A stretch of DNA of 64,000 nt. Source: Omphiscola glabra. Its lineage: Eukaryota > Mollusca > Gastropoda > Lymnaeidae. The stretch lies in NCBI GenBank assembly GCA_964017045.1, contig OZ024794.1:35624182-35688181 (forward strand). Direction: 5' to 3'. Numbering within the stretch: position 1 is the first letter of the stretch; each line of letters begins with the position of its first letter. A program made the position numbers and the translations under genes. Below the pieces are notes generated by a model. It worked only from the letters and a program-made list of their open reading frames with translations. It had not been told where the DNA came from and searched no databases. Of this stretch, positions 33,804 to 45,454 are shown piece after piece.

Positions 33804-34682
33804 GATGGTTCTCGACGCTTCCCTATTCTACACCATCTAGTTACCTGAGATCCAGTTCACAGCTTTGTCTCACGGTACAGCGTAATCTATCATACAGCGA
33901 CAGATCCTTGACGAACCTATTCCCAATATCTCTTGCTTAAAGTTAAAAGGTGATAGATACCATCTTATTGGTTTTGTTGGTTAGATTGTACGCATTTCGA
34001 TGGTGAAATTAACAATTTTGAAACTTTTAAAAATAATTAGAGAACTGTGAGACATTTCTAAAAGTAGTTTGACGTTTTAAATGTTATCCATTGGCATTCG
34101 CTCCGTGTGATACATTTGATCCATTGACATTAGCTCCTTGTGATACATTTTATCTGACTAGACTTTTATTAAATGCTTTAGCAGACTCTAAAATAAAATA
34201 TTCACATGCGAGATGAGATGTTTAAGGCGAGCACGTGGTAATACAAGGAGGGACAACAATAGAAACCAGGAAATAAGACAAATGGCTGGTGCCACCCCAT
34301 TCAGCCAGAATACGCCCCCAAAGAAAACACATATTTTGGCCACCTCGTCAGAACGCCTACTATACATGCTGCATTGCAAGCATACAATAGAAGGCGATCT
34401 GGTTTTCGGATTATACAGGAAGACCGCCCCGTCGGTGGAGTGACTGTGTTAAGGACACAAGATCAACATAGAGCAGGCCTTACACTTGCGGCGATCTGTC
34501 AACTTTACCCCCACCCCTCCGCGAAACTCTCCTCGTCAATGTGGACAGAAGAAAAACATACGTCTGAAACTAATATTAAGAAACATAAGATTTCCTGCAG
34601 TGTCGCACAAAGTATTATTAAATTATTATCATTTGTATTATTATACGTCCTTCGCATGCAAAGATGACCAAAGCTTTGGTCT
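33804..34682. other. No recognised gene; small 33-bp duplication
   Basis: The phrase attg.cat..gctcc.tgtgatacattt occurs twice at about 34091-34151. Otherwise unassigned, with short open frames only. Confidence 0.4.
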
Positions 34683-34992
34683 GAGCAGTAGCCTTTACTT
34701 GAGCAGTAGCCTTGACTTGAGCAGTAGCCTTGACTTGAGCAGTAGCCTTGACTTGAGTAGTAGCCTTTACTTGAGCAGTAGCCTTGACTTAAGCAGTAGC
34801 CTTGACTTGAGCAGTAGCCTTTACTTGAGCAGTAGCCTTTACTTGAGCAGTAGCCTTGACTTGAGCAGTAGCCTTTACTTGAGCAGTAGCCTTGACTTGA
34901 GCAGTAGCCTTGACTTGAGCAGTAGCCTTTACTTGAGCAGTAGCCTTTACTTGAGCAGTAGCCTTTACTTGAGCAGTAGCCTTTACTTGAGC
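34683..34992 (-). repeat. 18-bp SINE-tail minisatellite, about 17 copies
   Basis: The plus-strand unit is agcagtagccttgacttg (variant cctttacttg). Read on the minus strand it is ctactgctcaagtcaagg, which follows the 3' end of the SINE at 34993-35334 without a break. It aligns to the 3-copy tail repeat at 1113-1173 after the other SINE copy. Confidence 0.95.
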
Positions 34993-35334
34993 TGTGTTTT
35001 GGGAGTGTTGCCCAATTCGTCAGCCCCACTCTCTCGTCCTTGCCTATTTGTTCCAATGAAATATACCAGGATTCAGTGTTTCTTGTTGCCTCATGGTGCT
35101 CTCTGTCGCCGAGGTTATCTGAATGTGTCAGTGTCATACCGCAAACGGGACTCCATCTTCGGGTTTGATCTCAGAGTTTTGCCTTCTCTTAGATGAGTTG
35201 CCTTTCAAGGTTTACGCGTCCCTTTCACCAAGGGTGCTGGTGTTATTTTTGCGTGTCTAGGCTCTAGTTGGGGATTGAAGACCAGTCCACAAGATTGGGA
35301 CTGCCTCAGCTTAGACCGCTAAGCCACCCGGGAG
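34993..35334 (-). mobile_element. tRNA-derived SINE
   Basis: On the minus strand the element starts near 35334. It has a perfect polymerase III A box (tggcttagcgg, 35326-35316) and a degenerate B box (gtcttcaatcc, 35282-35272) at normal tRNA spacing, so the head is tRNA-derived. A body of about 250 bp follows. The 3' part contains aggcaaggacgagagagtg, shared with the fragment at 1025-1112. There is no coding capacity; retrotransposition would need a LINE in trans. The 3' end passes straight into the 18-bp array. Confidence 0.75.
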
Positions 35335-35344
35335 ATAAATAGCG

Positions 35345-36018
35345 AGTAATATGAGAGAGATATCTTCAGCGGGTGGAATATGAGAGAGATGTATTCTGTT
35401 GGTGGAATATGAGGGAGATGTCCTCAGCGGGTGGAATATGAGAGAGATGTCTTCAGTTGGTGGAATATGAGGGAGATTTCTGTTGGTGGAAAATGAGGGA
35501 GGTGTCTGCAATTGGTGGAATATGAGGGAGATGTCCTCAGCAGATGGAATATGAGAGAGATGTCTTCAGTTGGTGGAATATGAGGGAGATGTCTTCATTT
35601 GGTGGAATATGAGGGAGATGTCCTCAGCAGGTCGAATATGAGAGAGATGTCTTCAGTTGGTGGAATATGAGGGATATGTCTTCATTTGGTGGATTATGAG
35701 GGAGATGTCTTCATTTGGTGGAATATGAGGGCGTTGTCTTCTGTTGGTGGAATATGAGGGAGATGTCTTCATTTGGTGGAATATAAGGGAGATGTCTTCA
35801 GTTGGTGGAATATGAGTGATATGTCTTCAGTTGGTGGAATATGAGGGAGATGTCTTCAGTTGGTGGAATATGAGTGATATGTCTTCAGTTGGTGGAATAT
35901 GAGAGAGATGTCTTCATTTGGTGGAATATGAGGGAGATGTCTTCATTTGGTGGAATATGAGGGAGATGTCTTCATTTGGTGGAATATGAGGGAGATGTCT
36001 TCAGCGGGTGGAATATGT
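35345..36018. repeat. 29-bp minisatellite, about 23 copies
   Basis: The unit contains tcttcagttggtggaatatg followed by agggagatg. Variants (tcatttgg, cagcgggtgg, agagagatg) recur in blocks. It begins about 10 bp from the SINE 5' end. Confidence 0.94.
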
Positions 36019-36029
36019 AGATATGTGTT

Positions 36030-36293
36030 AAAAAAGCAGACAAGTAGCCGTGTGTTTAATGAGCAGACAAGTAGCCGTGTGTTTAATGAGCAGACAAGTA
36101 GCCGTGTGTTTAATGAGCTGACAAGTAGCCGTGTGTTTAATGAGCTGACAAGTAGCCGTGTGTTTAATGAGCTGACAAGTAGCCGTGTGTTTAATGAGCT
36201 GACAAGTAGCCGTGTGTTTAATGAGCCGACAAGTAGCCGTGTGTTTAATGAGCTGACAAGTAGCCATGTGTTTAATGAGCCGACAAGTAATAA
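36030..36293. repeat. 27-bp minisatellite, about 10 copies
   Basis: The unit contains gagctgacaagtagccgtgt followed by gtttaat. The left three copies have gagcag and the others gagctg or gagccg. The period is a multiple of three, so open frames on both strands are artefacts. Confidence 0.95.
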
Positions 36294-37014
36294 CTAATCT
36301 AGCATTAAGCCTCAAACCCGAATTCATTAAAAAAAATTGTGTGAGCACCACGAGAGACTTTCAAGACACAAGACACTTATGAATACATCCTTGGCCGAGT
36401 TACAAAATGGACGGGACCTTGAGACGGCACTAACGTCACTATAAATGTATAGCATTAACGTCAACATAAATTTATAGATCCTTGTCAACTGACTACTCCG
36501 CAATTTTACGTAACATTTCTAGCTCGCCTCCAGGGGCGAAAGGCCGGGAATCAACCATTGAAGGGGGACGTAATAGTTAGAACTAGCCTCATTATGAGAA
36601 TCACCAGCGAATGTTTTGGTCCTCACATGTCTACACGTGTTAGGCCGTGTGATCAATCGAATGCTGTTTTATTCATGGAAGTCCCTCACCAACTTTAAAT
36701 TAAGGAATTGAATTTGACTAGCAACAACGCGGAATCGCTCTGAAGGAATCAATTCAATCAGGCAAAGGAGGAGTGACCTTTGCCCCCCCCCCCCCCTTTT
36801 TTTTTCTTTCTCCTTTTTGTTTTCCTCCACAGAATAAAATAGTAGTCCTCTAAAACATAAAATGTTACCTGACACATTTCGCTGGTGAAGACTTCGGTGT
36901 CCTCTTGGTGGTCAGGTGGGGTGGAGTGGTTATGTGTGTTTGTGTGGGAGGTTGCGTGATTTCGGCGCGCGAGAGACTTGCGTGGAATATTGCTGGTGGG
37001 ACGGCTTAGGGGCG
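36294..37014. other. No recognised gene; poly(C)-poly(T) run
   Basis: A C-run of about 14 followed by T lies near 36782-36804. Unassigned. Confidence 0.4.
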
Positions 37015-37430
37015 CGGGGACTTGGCAGCAGGACATATTGTAATCGAATGGTTGGGGGGAGGACTTGCAAGCAGGACACATTGTAGACGGATGGTTGGGG
37101 GGACTTAGCAGCAGGACACATTGTAGTCGGATGGTTGGGGGGGGGACTTGGCAGCATGACACATTGTAGTCGGATGGTTGGGGTGGGGACCTGGCAGCAG
37201 GACATTGTAGTCGGATGGTTGGGGTGGGGACCTGGCAGCAGGACACATTGTAGTCGGATGGTTGGGGTGGGGACCTGGCAGCAGGACATTGTAGTCGGAT
37301 GGTTGTGGGGGACTTGGCTGCAGGACACATTGTAGTCGGATGGTTGTGGGGGGACTTCGTGACAGGACATAGTGTAGGGGAAAGATTATGTGGGGGACTT
37401 GGCAGCAGGACACATTGTAGTGAAGTAGCT
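37015..37430. repeat. 43-bp G-rich minisatellite, about 10 copies
   Basis: The unit contains acattgtagtcggatggttg and a gggg.gggg tract, then acttggcagcagg. Each unit carries several G-runs, so the plus strand could form G-quadruplexes. Four copies lack four bases in the acaca motif. Confidence 0.92.
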
Positions 37431-37654
37431 TGCGTGGAAGGGTTTAGGTGGAAAAGATTATTGGAGTGGCGAGGGCATGTTTAGGTTGGGAATTGGGTGG
37501 CTGTGTTCAGTGTGTGGAGTGGGGTTGGATGTTTGGGGGGGGGGGGAGATGGGTGTAGGGGGATTGGGAGGTACAATTATTTATATCTTTAATTCTAAAA
37601 TAATGATATTTCGTTTGTTACACGTTATTTTTCACATTATATTATCCCTTAATA

Positions 37655-37853
37655 CAACGGTTCTCAACCTGTGGGTCGCGGCCACTTTGGGGGATCGCCC
37701 GACCGCTGTTCAGGGGTCGCCTAAGACCATCTGAAAACACACATGTTCCACAGTTATGAAGTAGCAACGAAAATAACCGTGTGGCATGGGGGTCGCCACA
37801 ACATGAGGAACTGTATTAAAGGGTCGCGGCATTAGGGAGGTTGAGAACCACTG
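37655..37853 (-). mobile_element. SPIN-like non-autonomous hAT element (copy 2)
   Basis: A 199-bp copy in the opposite orientation to copy 1. It begins caacggttctcaacctgtgg and ends gaggttgagaaccactg. The flanking octamers ccttaata (37647-37654) and ccttcaaa (37854-37861) match at six of eight bases, an eroded target duplication. Internal blocks (ggtcgcctaagaccatctga) match copy 1 in reverse. Confidence 0.85.
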
Positions 37854-39163
37854 CCTTCAAAGATTCTATTTCTACAATGAAGAACACGCTAGCTCTTTGC
37901 ACCTGCCACCCGGCCACCGAACAAACCAGCCACTTCAGATGTAATATACTCGTCTCTTTCATGACGTGCTGGCTACTTGAAGACGAACTCATTTCAAATG
38001 TAACAAGAGAGCCCCGCTGATCTGATACTAAACAAGTCTATGCGTGTAATACACTAAGCATATACTTTTATCTTCAAAAAAATACTTCCATTTTCATAAA
38101 TTGAAAAGTATGACCCGTGGCAACAGCTGTAGAATTCAGACCTATGACAAAGCTCATAATAACGACCCTTAACATCAGCTGTGAAATTAGAGCACAAGAA
38201 GGTTTTTAAAAATAGAATTGAATAATAATTTAACCGAATGATTTAAACTAATTAATTTTACGTTACCTTCGAGGTGCGCACGGGTTATAGTCAATTTTAT
38301 ATCTAGTGATTGCAAACATACGTGTCTCGTTAACTGTCAGTCAGTGATCAGCCTTCGGTGCCCCCCCCCCCCCCCCCCGAGAAAGTCAAGTGACCCCAGT
38401 AAGGGCCCCGAAGCACGTCAACTTCCACCACCTCCCCAAAGAAAAAAAAAATTGTTAAAAATCAAAACATTAGATTAATTTTAGAACATATTCAAACGGT
38501 TGCCTGTTGTAGCTTTCATCTGACGAAAAGAGAACAATTGTGTAAGCAATGAATAATCGCATATGCATATTTGATGCTGTTTACATATTTTTTTTCATAC
38601 TGCTTTTTTTTTCCCCTCCTGGCTACGTACCTAGCTTAAAGACATAGCAAATGGGGGGAAAAACGCGACCTACACACGAAACAATGCGCGCAAGTAATCT
38701 ACCGCCCCATCGCTATTAAGGCCTACATTTTGAATGACTGCTCGCTATCAAACATGGGGCAATAGGTTATCAATTTTAATTTTTTTACAATATAAGATCA
38801 GCTTTTAAACTAGCGCAAAGGAAGTGTATAGAGTCTTTATCTATATAAATATAGGAATTAGTTGAATGTTTGCCAATTATAAGCTATTTATAAAAGTTGT
38901 CATTTAGTTGTTTTATCCAACAATTTTTGTTTAATGCTCTTTTTGTATACGGTAAAACTTAATATATATATTTAGGATGGTGATTAGTTTAATTCCTTTT
39001 CTGTGACGGATCTCTTTTTGTATAGAAATCTATATGTTTACATAGTTTTAAACATTTATTTATTCATGAGGAATTTTAACGAAATTAATGGTTGAATTAA
39101 AAAAAAAAATATACATCATAAAACAACAATACTATTTAATTAAGTAACCATTTAAAATATTAC
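37854..39163. other. AT-rich unassigned sequence; poly(C) run
   Basis: A C-run of about 19 bases lies near 38361-38379. The segment from 38730 to 39160 is very AT-rich. No gene or element end was recognised. Confidence 0.4.
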
Positions 39164-39715
39164 ATTTGTATGAACACAACCAGGATGAGGGACATTTGTG
39201 TGAACACAACCAGGATGAGGGACATTTGTGTGAACACAACCAGGATGAGGGACATTTGTGTGAACACAACCAGGATGAGGGACATTTGTGTGAACACAAC
39301 CAGGATGAGGGACATTTGTGTGAACACAACCAGGATGAGGGACATTTGTATGAACACAACCAGTCAACCAGGTTGAGGGACATTTGTGTGAACACAACCA
39401 GGATGAGGGACATTTGTGTGAACACAACCAGGATGAGGGACATTTGTATGAACACAACCAGTCAACCAGGTTGAGGGACATTTGTATGAACACAACCAGG
39501 TTGAGGGACATTTGTGTGAACACAACCAGGTTGAGGGACAATTGTATGAACAAAACCAGGTTGAGGGACAATTATATCAACACAACCAGATTGAGGGACA
39601 ATTGTATGAACACAACCAGGTTGAGGGACATTTGTATGTACACAACCAGGTTTAGGGTCATTTGTATGAACACAACCAGGTTGAGGGACTTTGTATGAAC
39701 ACAACCAGGATGGAG
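39164..39715. repeat. 30-bp minisatellite with higher-order structure, ~18 copies
   Basis: The unit contains gtgaacacaaccaggatgag followed by ggacatttgt. An 11-base longer unit (ccagtcaaccaggttgag) occurs twice, about 105 bp apart, marking a higher-order duplication. The right half uses aggttgag. Open frames on both strands are artefacts of the 30-bp period. Confidence 0.94.
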
Positions 39716-39827
39716 GACACGTAACTTTTCGCTCTCCGTTTAGTGCGGGATGATACAAAACTAATTGAAGCTATGTGCTAAAATGAATCAATTCATTTTT
39801 AATTTATCTAACTTTTCTTAGTGATGA

Positions 39828-40502
39828 CCCCCCCCCCAGCCAACCCTCCCAGCCACACCCTCCCAGCTAACCCTTCCCAGCCACCCCCTCCAAGATACCC
39901 CTTCCCAGCCACCCCTCCCAGCTACCCCTTCCTAGCCAACTCCTCCCAGCTACCCCTTCCCAGCCACTCCCTCCCATCCACCCCCTCAAAGCCAACCCCT
40001 CCCAGCCACACCCTCCCAGCTACCCCTTCCTAGTCACACCCTCCCATCCACCCCTTCCCAGCCACACTCTCCCAACCACCCCCTCCCAGCTACCCTCTCC
40101 CAGCCACCCCCTCCCAGCCACCCCCTCCCAGCCACCCCCTCCCAGTCACCCCCTCCCAGCTACCCCCCTCCCAGCTACCCCTTCCCAACCACCCCCTCCC
40201 AGCCAGCCCTTCCCAGGCACCTCCTCCGAGCCGCCCTCTCCCAGCCACTCCTTCACAGCTATCCCTTCCCAGTTACCCCCACCCAGCTACGCCTTGCCAG
40301 CCACCATCTCCCAGCCACCCCCTCCCAGCCAAAACCTCCCAGCTACCCTTCCCAGCCACCCCCTTCCAGCCATCCCCTCCCAGCCACCCCTTCCCAGCCA
40401 ACCCTTCCCAGCCATCCCCTCCTAGCCACCCCCTCCCAGCTACCCCCTCTCAGCCACACCCTCCCAGCCACCCCCTCCCAGCTACCCCCTCCCAGCCACC
40501 CC
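39828..40502. repeat. C-rich 14-15 bp minisatellite, about 45 copies
   Basis: The unit is near cccagccaccccct, with ctacccctt and cacaccct variants. Strong strand asymmetry (C-rich plus strand) gives i-motif and G-quadruplex potential. Confidence 0.92.
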
Positions 40503-40680
40503 TCCACCTCGCTTTAGCTTGAGAGCCTTCGACTGTTGCTTTACTCCCCCCCCCCTTTTTTTACCCCCCCCCCTTACCCCCACTCCCCCATGCAAATCAA
40601 TGTGACAGTACGGGAGCGAAACTAAGTTGGGACCACACAAAAAAACACCAAAAAAACAGCCCTGTGGTGCCACGTCTGAT
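40503..40680. other. Poly(C)-poly(T) runs
   Basis: C-runs at about 40547-40556 and 40566-40574 are separated by a T-run. Confidence 0.7.
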
Positions 40681-40909
40681 GTGACTTCAAGTAATGTATA
40701 GCACTGGGTTCCTTAATCCCTCTGATAGATGCACTGAAGTGACTTCAAGTAATGTATAGCACCGGGTTCCCTAATCCCTCTGAAAGATGCACTGAAGTGA
40801 CTTCAAGTAATGTATAGCACCGGGTTCCCTAATCCCTCTGAAAGATGCACTGAAGTGACTTCAAGTAATGTATAGCACCGGGTTCCCTAATCCCTCTGAA
40901 AGATGCACT
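40681..40909. repeat. 58-bp minisatellite, 4 copies
   Basis: The unit contains gtgacttcaagtaatgtata and ccctctgaaagatgcactga. The copies are nearly identical. Confidence 0.95.
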
Positions 40910-41065
40910 ACCCCACATCAAATGTCCTCTTCCCGGATCAATTTTTTCTCAAAGAAAAACTATACCCCTTTGATTTCGAATGAACTTATCAACGAATTTT
41001 TGTGGAAGGGTGAACAAGACCTCCCCACATGTTCATTTTAGCCACACTAATGAATAGGACAGTGT

Positions 41066-41530
41066 CAAAACTTATCTCTTTAAACTCTACTGTCCTGACT
41101 GATTTCACCCCACTCCCACACCCCCCACTCCCACACACCCCACTCCCACACCCACACTCCCACACCCCCACTCCCACTCCCCAACTCCCACACCCCCAAC
41201 TCCCACACCCCCCACTCCCACACCCCCAACTCCCACTCCCACACACCCCTCCACTCCCACTCCCACTCCCACACCCCCACTCCCACACACCCCCTCTACT
41301 CCCACCCCCCCACCTTTTCTGAACGATAGATGATACTGTTGGGTGCCGTCCATGGGTTGACATTTAAAAAGTTAGGAAATGGTTGGGCGAATACACATTT
41401 TTTATTTTTTAATGTATGTTAACTTTAAGTTTATGATTATGTTTGTTAAATTGTATGTACAACGTGGTGAGCCCAGCCCTAGGGTACTACGCTATAAAAA
41501 AAAAACTTCTTATAATAATAATAATTAAGA
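41066..41530 (+). mobile_element. 5'-truncated LINE 3' end (same family as 62708-64000)
   Basis: It starts with the C-terminal coding end (tatctctttaaactctactg, then tcctgactga, the stop), matching the minus-strand LINE at 62900-62925. It then has the shared 3' UTR pieces gtgccgtccatggg.t.aca, gaaatggttgg and the end hairpin gtggtgagcccagccctagg. It finishes with an A-run and a taataataataatt tail near 41511-41526. A C-rich tandem array (41105-41310) is inserted in, or grown from, the UTR. Confidence 0.75.
41105..41310. repeat. C-rich array inside the LINE 3' UTR
   Basis: Units of 6-15 bp such as cactcccacacccc. The seed caccccactccc is ordinary UTR sequence of this LINE, because it also occurs once right after the stop-codon region in the fragment at 43372-43420. 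Confidence 0.85.
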
Positions 41531-41551
41531 AAACACACACTGTATGTTAGT

Positions 41552-41934
41552 AATGGACTACGATGAGTCACTTCCTTGTTTTGTCACGTGATACGTACGA
41601 GCCATTGGTAGGCTGTCTGCTACACATAACAACAGATAACAGCTGATCAGCCATTGCCATTATCATTAATTTTAAAGCAAAATGTTTGTCTCCATCAGCG
41701 CTTCCCCCAATGTTAATTAAACATTTTACTTTTCAAAATATTCTTGAATACACGCGTTTCTTTAAATGACATTCATTAAATGTGACAATAATTAGAATTC
41801 AGTTATGATTAAAGGAAGAAAGTTGTTTGAAGAAAAATTTGTGAGCGACTAGTGTGTTGCAGACAGCCTCCCGGAAGTCTTACTCGTACTTACGCTTATC
41901 ACGTGACAAAACAATCGACTCATCGGCGTCCATT
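41552..41934. mobile_element. 383-bp fold-back element (long inverted repeats)
   Basis: The arms at about 41552-41628 and 41853-41934 are imperfect reverse complements over roughly 75 bases, sharing aatggac..cgatgagtc, ttgttttgtcacgtgata and ggctgtctgc. The interior of about 225 bp is AT-rich and non-coding. I cannot define a target duplication. It is a MITE of unknown superfamily or a fold-back element. Confidence 0.75.
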
Positions 41935-41994
41935 GAGATGATTCTTTTGAATTGACGAATACATTATTTTCCTTTAATTGTGTATATATGGCTA

Positions 41995-42575
41995 GGTTAT
42001 ATAGTTGGGATATATAGTTAGGATATACGCTCGGGATATATAGTTGGGATATATGATCGGGATATATATAGTTGGGATATATAATTGGGATATATATATA
42101 GTTGGGATATATAGTTGGGATATATGATTGGAATATAAAGTTGGGATATATAGTTGGGATATATAGTTGGGATATATGATTGGAATATATAGTTGGGATA
42201 TAGATTGGAATATGTAGTTGGGATATATAGTTGGGATATATGATTGGAATTTATAGTTGGGATATATATAGTTGGGATATATATAGTTGGGATATATGAT
42301 TGGAATATATAGTTGGGATATATAGTTGGGATATATGATTGGAATATATAGTTGGGATATAAGATTGGAATATATAGTTGGGATATATGATTGGAATTTA
42401 TAGTTGGGATATATAATTGGGATATATATAGTTGGGATATATGATTGGAATATATAGTTGGGATATATAGTTGGGATATATGATTGGAATATATGATTGG
42501 GATATATAGTTGGGATATATAATTCGGATATGTAGAATTGGGATATATATAATTGGGATATATATAGTTAGGCTA
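41995..42575. repeat. AT-rich 14-16 bp minisatellite with higher-order units
   Basis: Units are atatagttgggat and atatgattggaat, arranged in recurring three- or four-unit blocks. About 38 units. Confidence 0.92.
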
Positions 42576-43371
42576 TAAAGATTTCAAGAATAAAACTTAG
42601 CTGGAGCCAGGAGCGTACTCTCAACCGAACTGAATTTAGTTTATGTCGGGTGAAGGGGTGCAGATACAGCTGATCCTGGTCACCATTATGCCTAGTTTTG
42701 ACACTGCCCCGTGGCCCTAGCGGGGGTATCTCCACCCTGGGCGGTCCAATACTTCTATGGACCCCCTCCCCTCTTCCACGGATACACTCTGCATGAGGCC
42801 TAACACGCAATCCACACATTTTTTAAAAAACAATACTCCCAGAATGGAGCCCCTCTACTTCACCCTTCCTACTCCACTGCCACTGGTCACCCGGACCTCT
42901 GAAATCCCAACACCCCCCCCCCCCCTTTTCCAAACAAATAATAAAAAACTGGGACATATTGTCTGAAAAACACTGGCCATAGGTGTAGACGTAGAGCTGA
43001 AGAGTATTAGTGATGAGTAGTACAACAGCCATATCAGCGAGGCTATGAGGCTATTAAGTCTTAAAAAATGGGCGATCAATCGTGCATGTTTAAAGCAAGA
43101 ATTACCCAGCCTGACAATGCAGGTCTAACAGCGAGTGGTAATCTCGTATTAAGATGTCGGCAGTAAAAGAAAGGGTGGGGGGGGTGTGACACCGATGTAG
43201 ATTATGTTAAATGTCAAAGGTAATTGACATATCCCAGGGAATATTTGATCTCAAACAAATTTTTTTGAGATGCTATTTGGTTTTAGTAATTGGTATTTTG
43301 TTGTGTAAACGAGAGCTAAGCAACTGGTGTGCCGCAAGATGATGTTAGGTGTGCCGCGTAAAATGCCTCAA
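42576..43371. other. No recognised gene; poly(C) run
   Basis: The segment 42600-42830 is GC-richer single-copy sequence without a recognisable domain. A C-run followed by T lies near 42913-42929. The phrase ctggtgtgccgcaagatg near 43324 resembles internal hAT sequence, but no ends are seen. Confidence 0.35.
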
Positions 43372-43420
43372 AGTGGGGAGTGGGGTGAAATCAGTCAGGA
43401 CAGTAGAGTTTAAAGAGAAA
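43372..43420 (-). mobile_element. Short LINE 3' fragment
   Basis: The reverse complement reads ctctttaaactctactgtcc, then tgactgatttcaccccactcccc, the same as 41082-41122 at the coding end and start of the 3' UTR of the LINE at 62708-64000. It is cut off on both sides. Confidence 0.7.
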
Positions 43421-43671
43421 AATAACAAAATATCTGTAGGTACATAATAAACCACGTGGATTCAAGGGAAACATTGTGGACAAGCTGCGAAACAAACAAC
43501 TGCGATAGGAGAAATGTGTCCAGTACAGAGAGTTAACCCATTCTGGCGCAAATATCCATTTGACACATTGGTAAATTCCAAGAATTAGTTCCGCGATGTC
43601 TCACACGGCCGCCCTCTTGGTTGCCGCGACCCGTAAAACTAAGAATAAAACGTTAAATAATAATGAAAAAA

Positions 43672-43800
43672 TTTCCTAAATGTATCCCTAAACCTAACCT
43701 GAACCCAAAATATATCCCTAAACCTAACCTGAACCCTAAATCTATCCCTAAACCTCCAAAAAAATATATCCCTAAACCTAACCGGAACCTTAAACAATCA
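43672..43800. repeat. 30-bp minisatellite with telomere-like words, ~4 copies
   Basis: The unit contains atccctaaacctaacctgaa and ccctaaat. The words ccctaa and cctaacc resemble, but do not match in register, the animal telomere repeat CCCTAA. Confidence 0.85.
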
Positions 43801-44442
43801 CCCTGGGCACTAATAGTGTGAAATAGACGACACATTTGTTATCTCCGAACCTTTATAACCTTTTTGGTTTTCACTAGAGACTTTAAAGTTTGGTATGGAA
43901 TTAAAGGGGAATGCTCTTTCTTTACATACAATACGGACCTAGGGTTTACATTTTAATATATAAAAGTGATTTTGATTAATGAAAAACAATACCTCTGACT
44001 TGTTGATCAATGAACTATTTTCTAAGTTCATAAAATCGATCGCAAGACGGGCCAGTTCGAGATTAAACGTTTGAAAACAAAGAATAAAATAGATAATCAG
44101 AACAGCAACGCTTGAAATACTTCAGTCTCTGAACATGTTCAAAGAAATAATATGCGGATGTTCAGCAAAGGGAAATCATTCTAAGATGTGATTACAAGTA
44201 TTTTAAAAGAAACAACTGAAAGAAAAGAAAAGAAACAAACTGGTTTGAATGCACTGAGGGTCCGACTAAACGGCATTTTGAGATCGACTACACGGTAGCG
44301 TTGAGACGAAGAGAAATGCACTGTACTAGTATACGTTTTAGCGCATCACACGCCATTAACAATGATAATTGCTTTATGTTATTTAGTAAATTGATTGTGG
44401 TTATTTTTATTGAGGTGTGCCGTGGAACTCTTGGAAAGGCCT
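43801..44442. other. No recognised feature (AT-rich)
   Basis: Unassigned. Confidence 0.4.
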
Positions 44443-44518
44443 GGGACCTAGGGTGTATCTGTTTATACAAAGCTATACTTGGGACCTAGGGTGTATATGT
44501 TTATACAAAGCTATACTT
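44443..44518. repeat. 38-bp tandem duplication
   Basis: Two copies containing gggacctagggtgtat and gtttatacaaagctatactt, differing at one base. Confidence 0.95.
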
Positions 44519-45454
44519 GCACTGTGATTATTATATCTACATTTATTAGTTCAGTGCCTGACACACCCCTCTCAAACAGCGCACACACCCCCCCCCCCTC
44601 AAACAGTGGTGCAGGAAGGGGGCAGTGCTACCCGGGCTGCACATTTTACTTTATGTTAAGGGGCGGTAATTTCGGGAAATGCATAGCCTTTTCCTGGAAG
44701 GGATTTGAGACTGGGGGGAGGGGGGCGTGGGTGGCGGCAGCAAAAAGCCTGGTCCGACCAGGGTAGCAATTTGATGTTTTAAATTTATTGAATAACTTCG
44801 CAGGCAAGTTCTTCTTGTTATTAGTAACACGTTTGGACGTTAAAACAACATGCAGTCGAGTGTCGAGTTGCATAACACCTGTTATGCACATTGGTCAATG
44901 ATCCAGCTCAATCTTTCTTTAAAAAAAATATATAATAATCCGGTAAGTAATTCGGATCGCTTGGAACACACGCGTATACACGGCGGCAAAGTAACTCCGA
45001 CCCCAATCGACCAACCAGGCTAGTAACAAATTAAATTAAATAAAATTATACGAAAACTATGGTTACTGTATGTAAAACACTGTAGGACATTTCACCGTGC
45101 ATGTATAAGGTAAGGATATCATATATACTATCCAATAACTTTTTTAACGCATCCATTACGCGGGAGTGTTCGGTTATCCGTACAACCTCCGGTCCCAAAT
45201 AGTTTGGGCAGAAGGCCGCACGGAAATTATTATTTTTCCGGCGGTCAAAATGATAATTTTCTAGGAAACTAGAATTCTAGATTATAATTTGAAATTAATA
45301 AGGGACATATCCAGCTGAATATTTTTATTTATTTTATATTGTACTTATAATTATTTGTTTTACAGTTTTACTCAATGATTATTAATCTTCAACAGTAAAT
45401 TTACCTGTAATCATTCTAATTTTTTTACATATAAAAAGAAACACAACTTTAATC
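44519..45454. other. No recognised gene
   Basis: A C-run lies near 44588-44598 and a G-rich stretch near 44715-44726. The rest is AT-rich and unassigned. Confidence 0.4.

Noticed and set aside
34486..35196. Ser/Leu-rich (plus) and Ser/Tyr/Cys-rich (minus) open frames of over 200 codons
   Set aside because: They span the 18-bp array and part of the SINE; composition is entirely set by the repeat.
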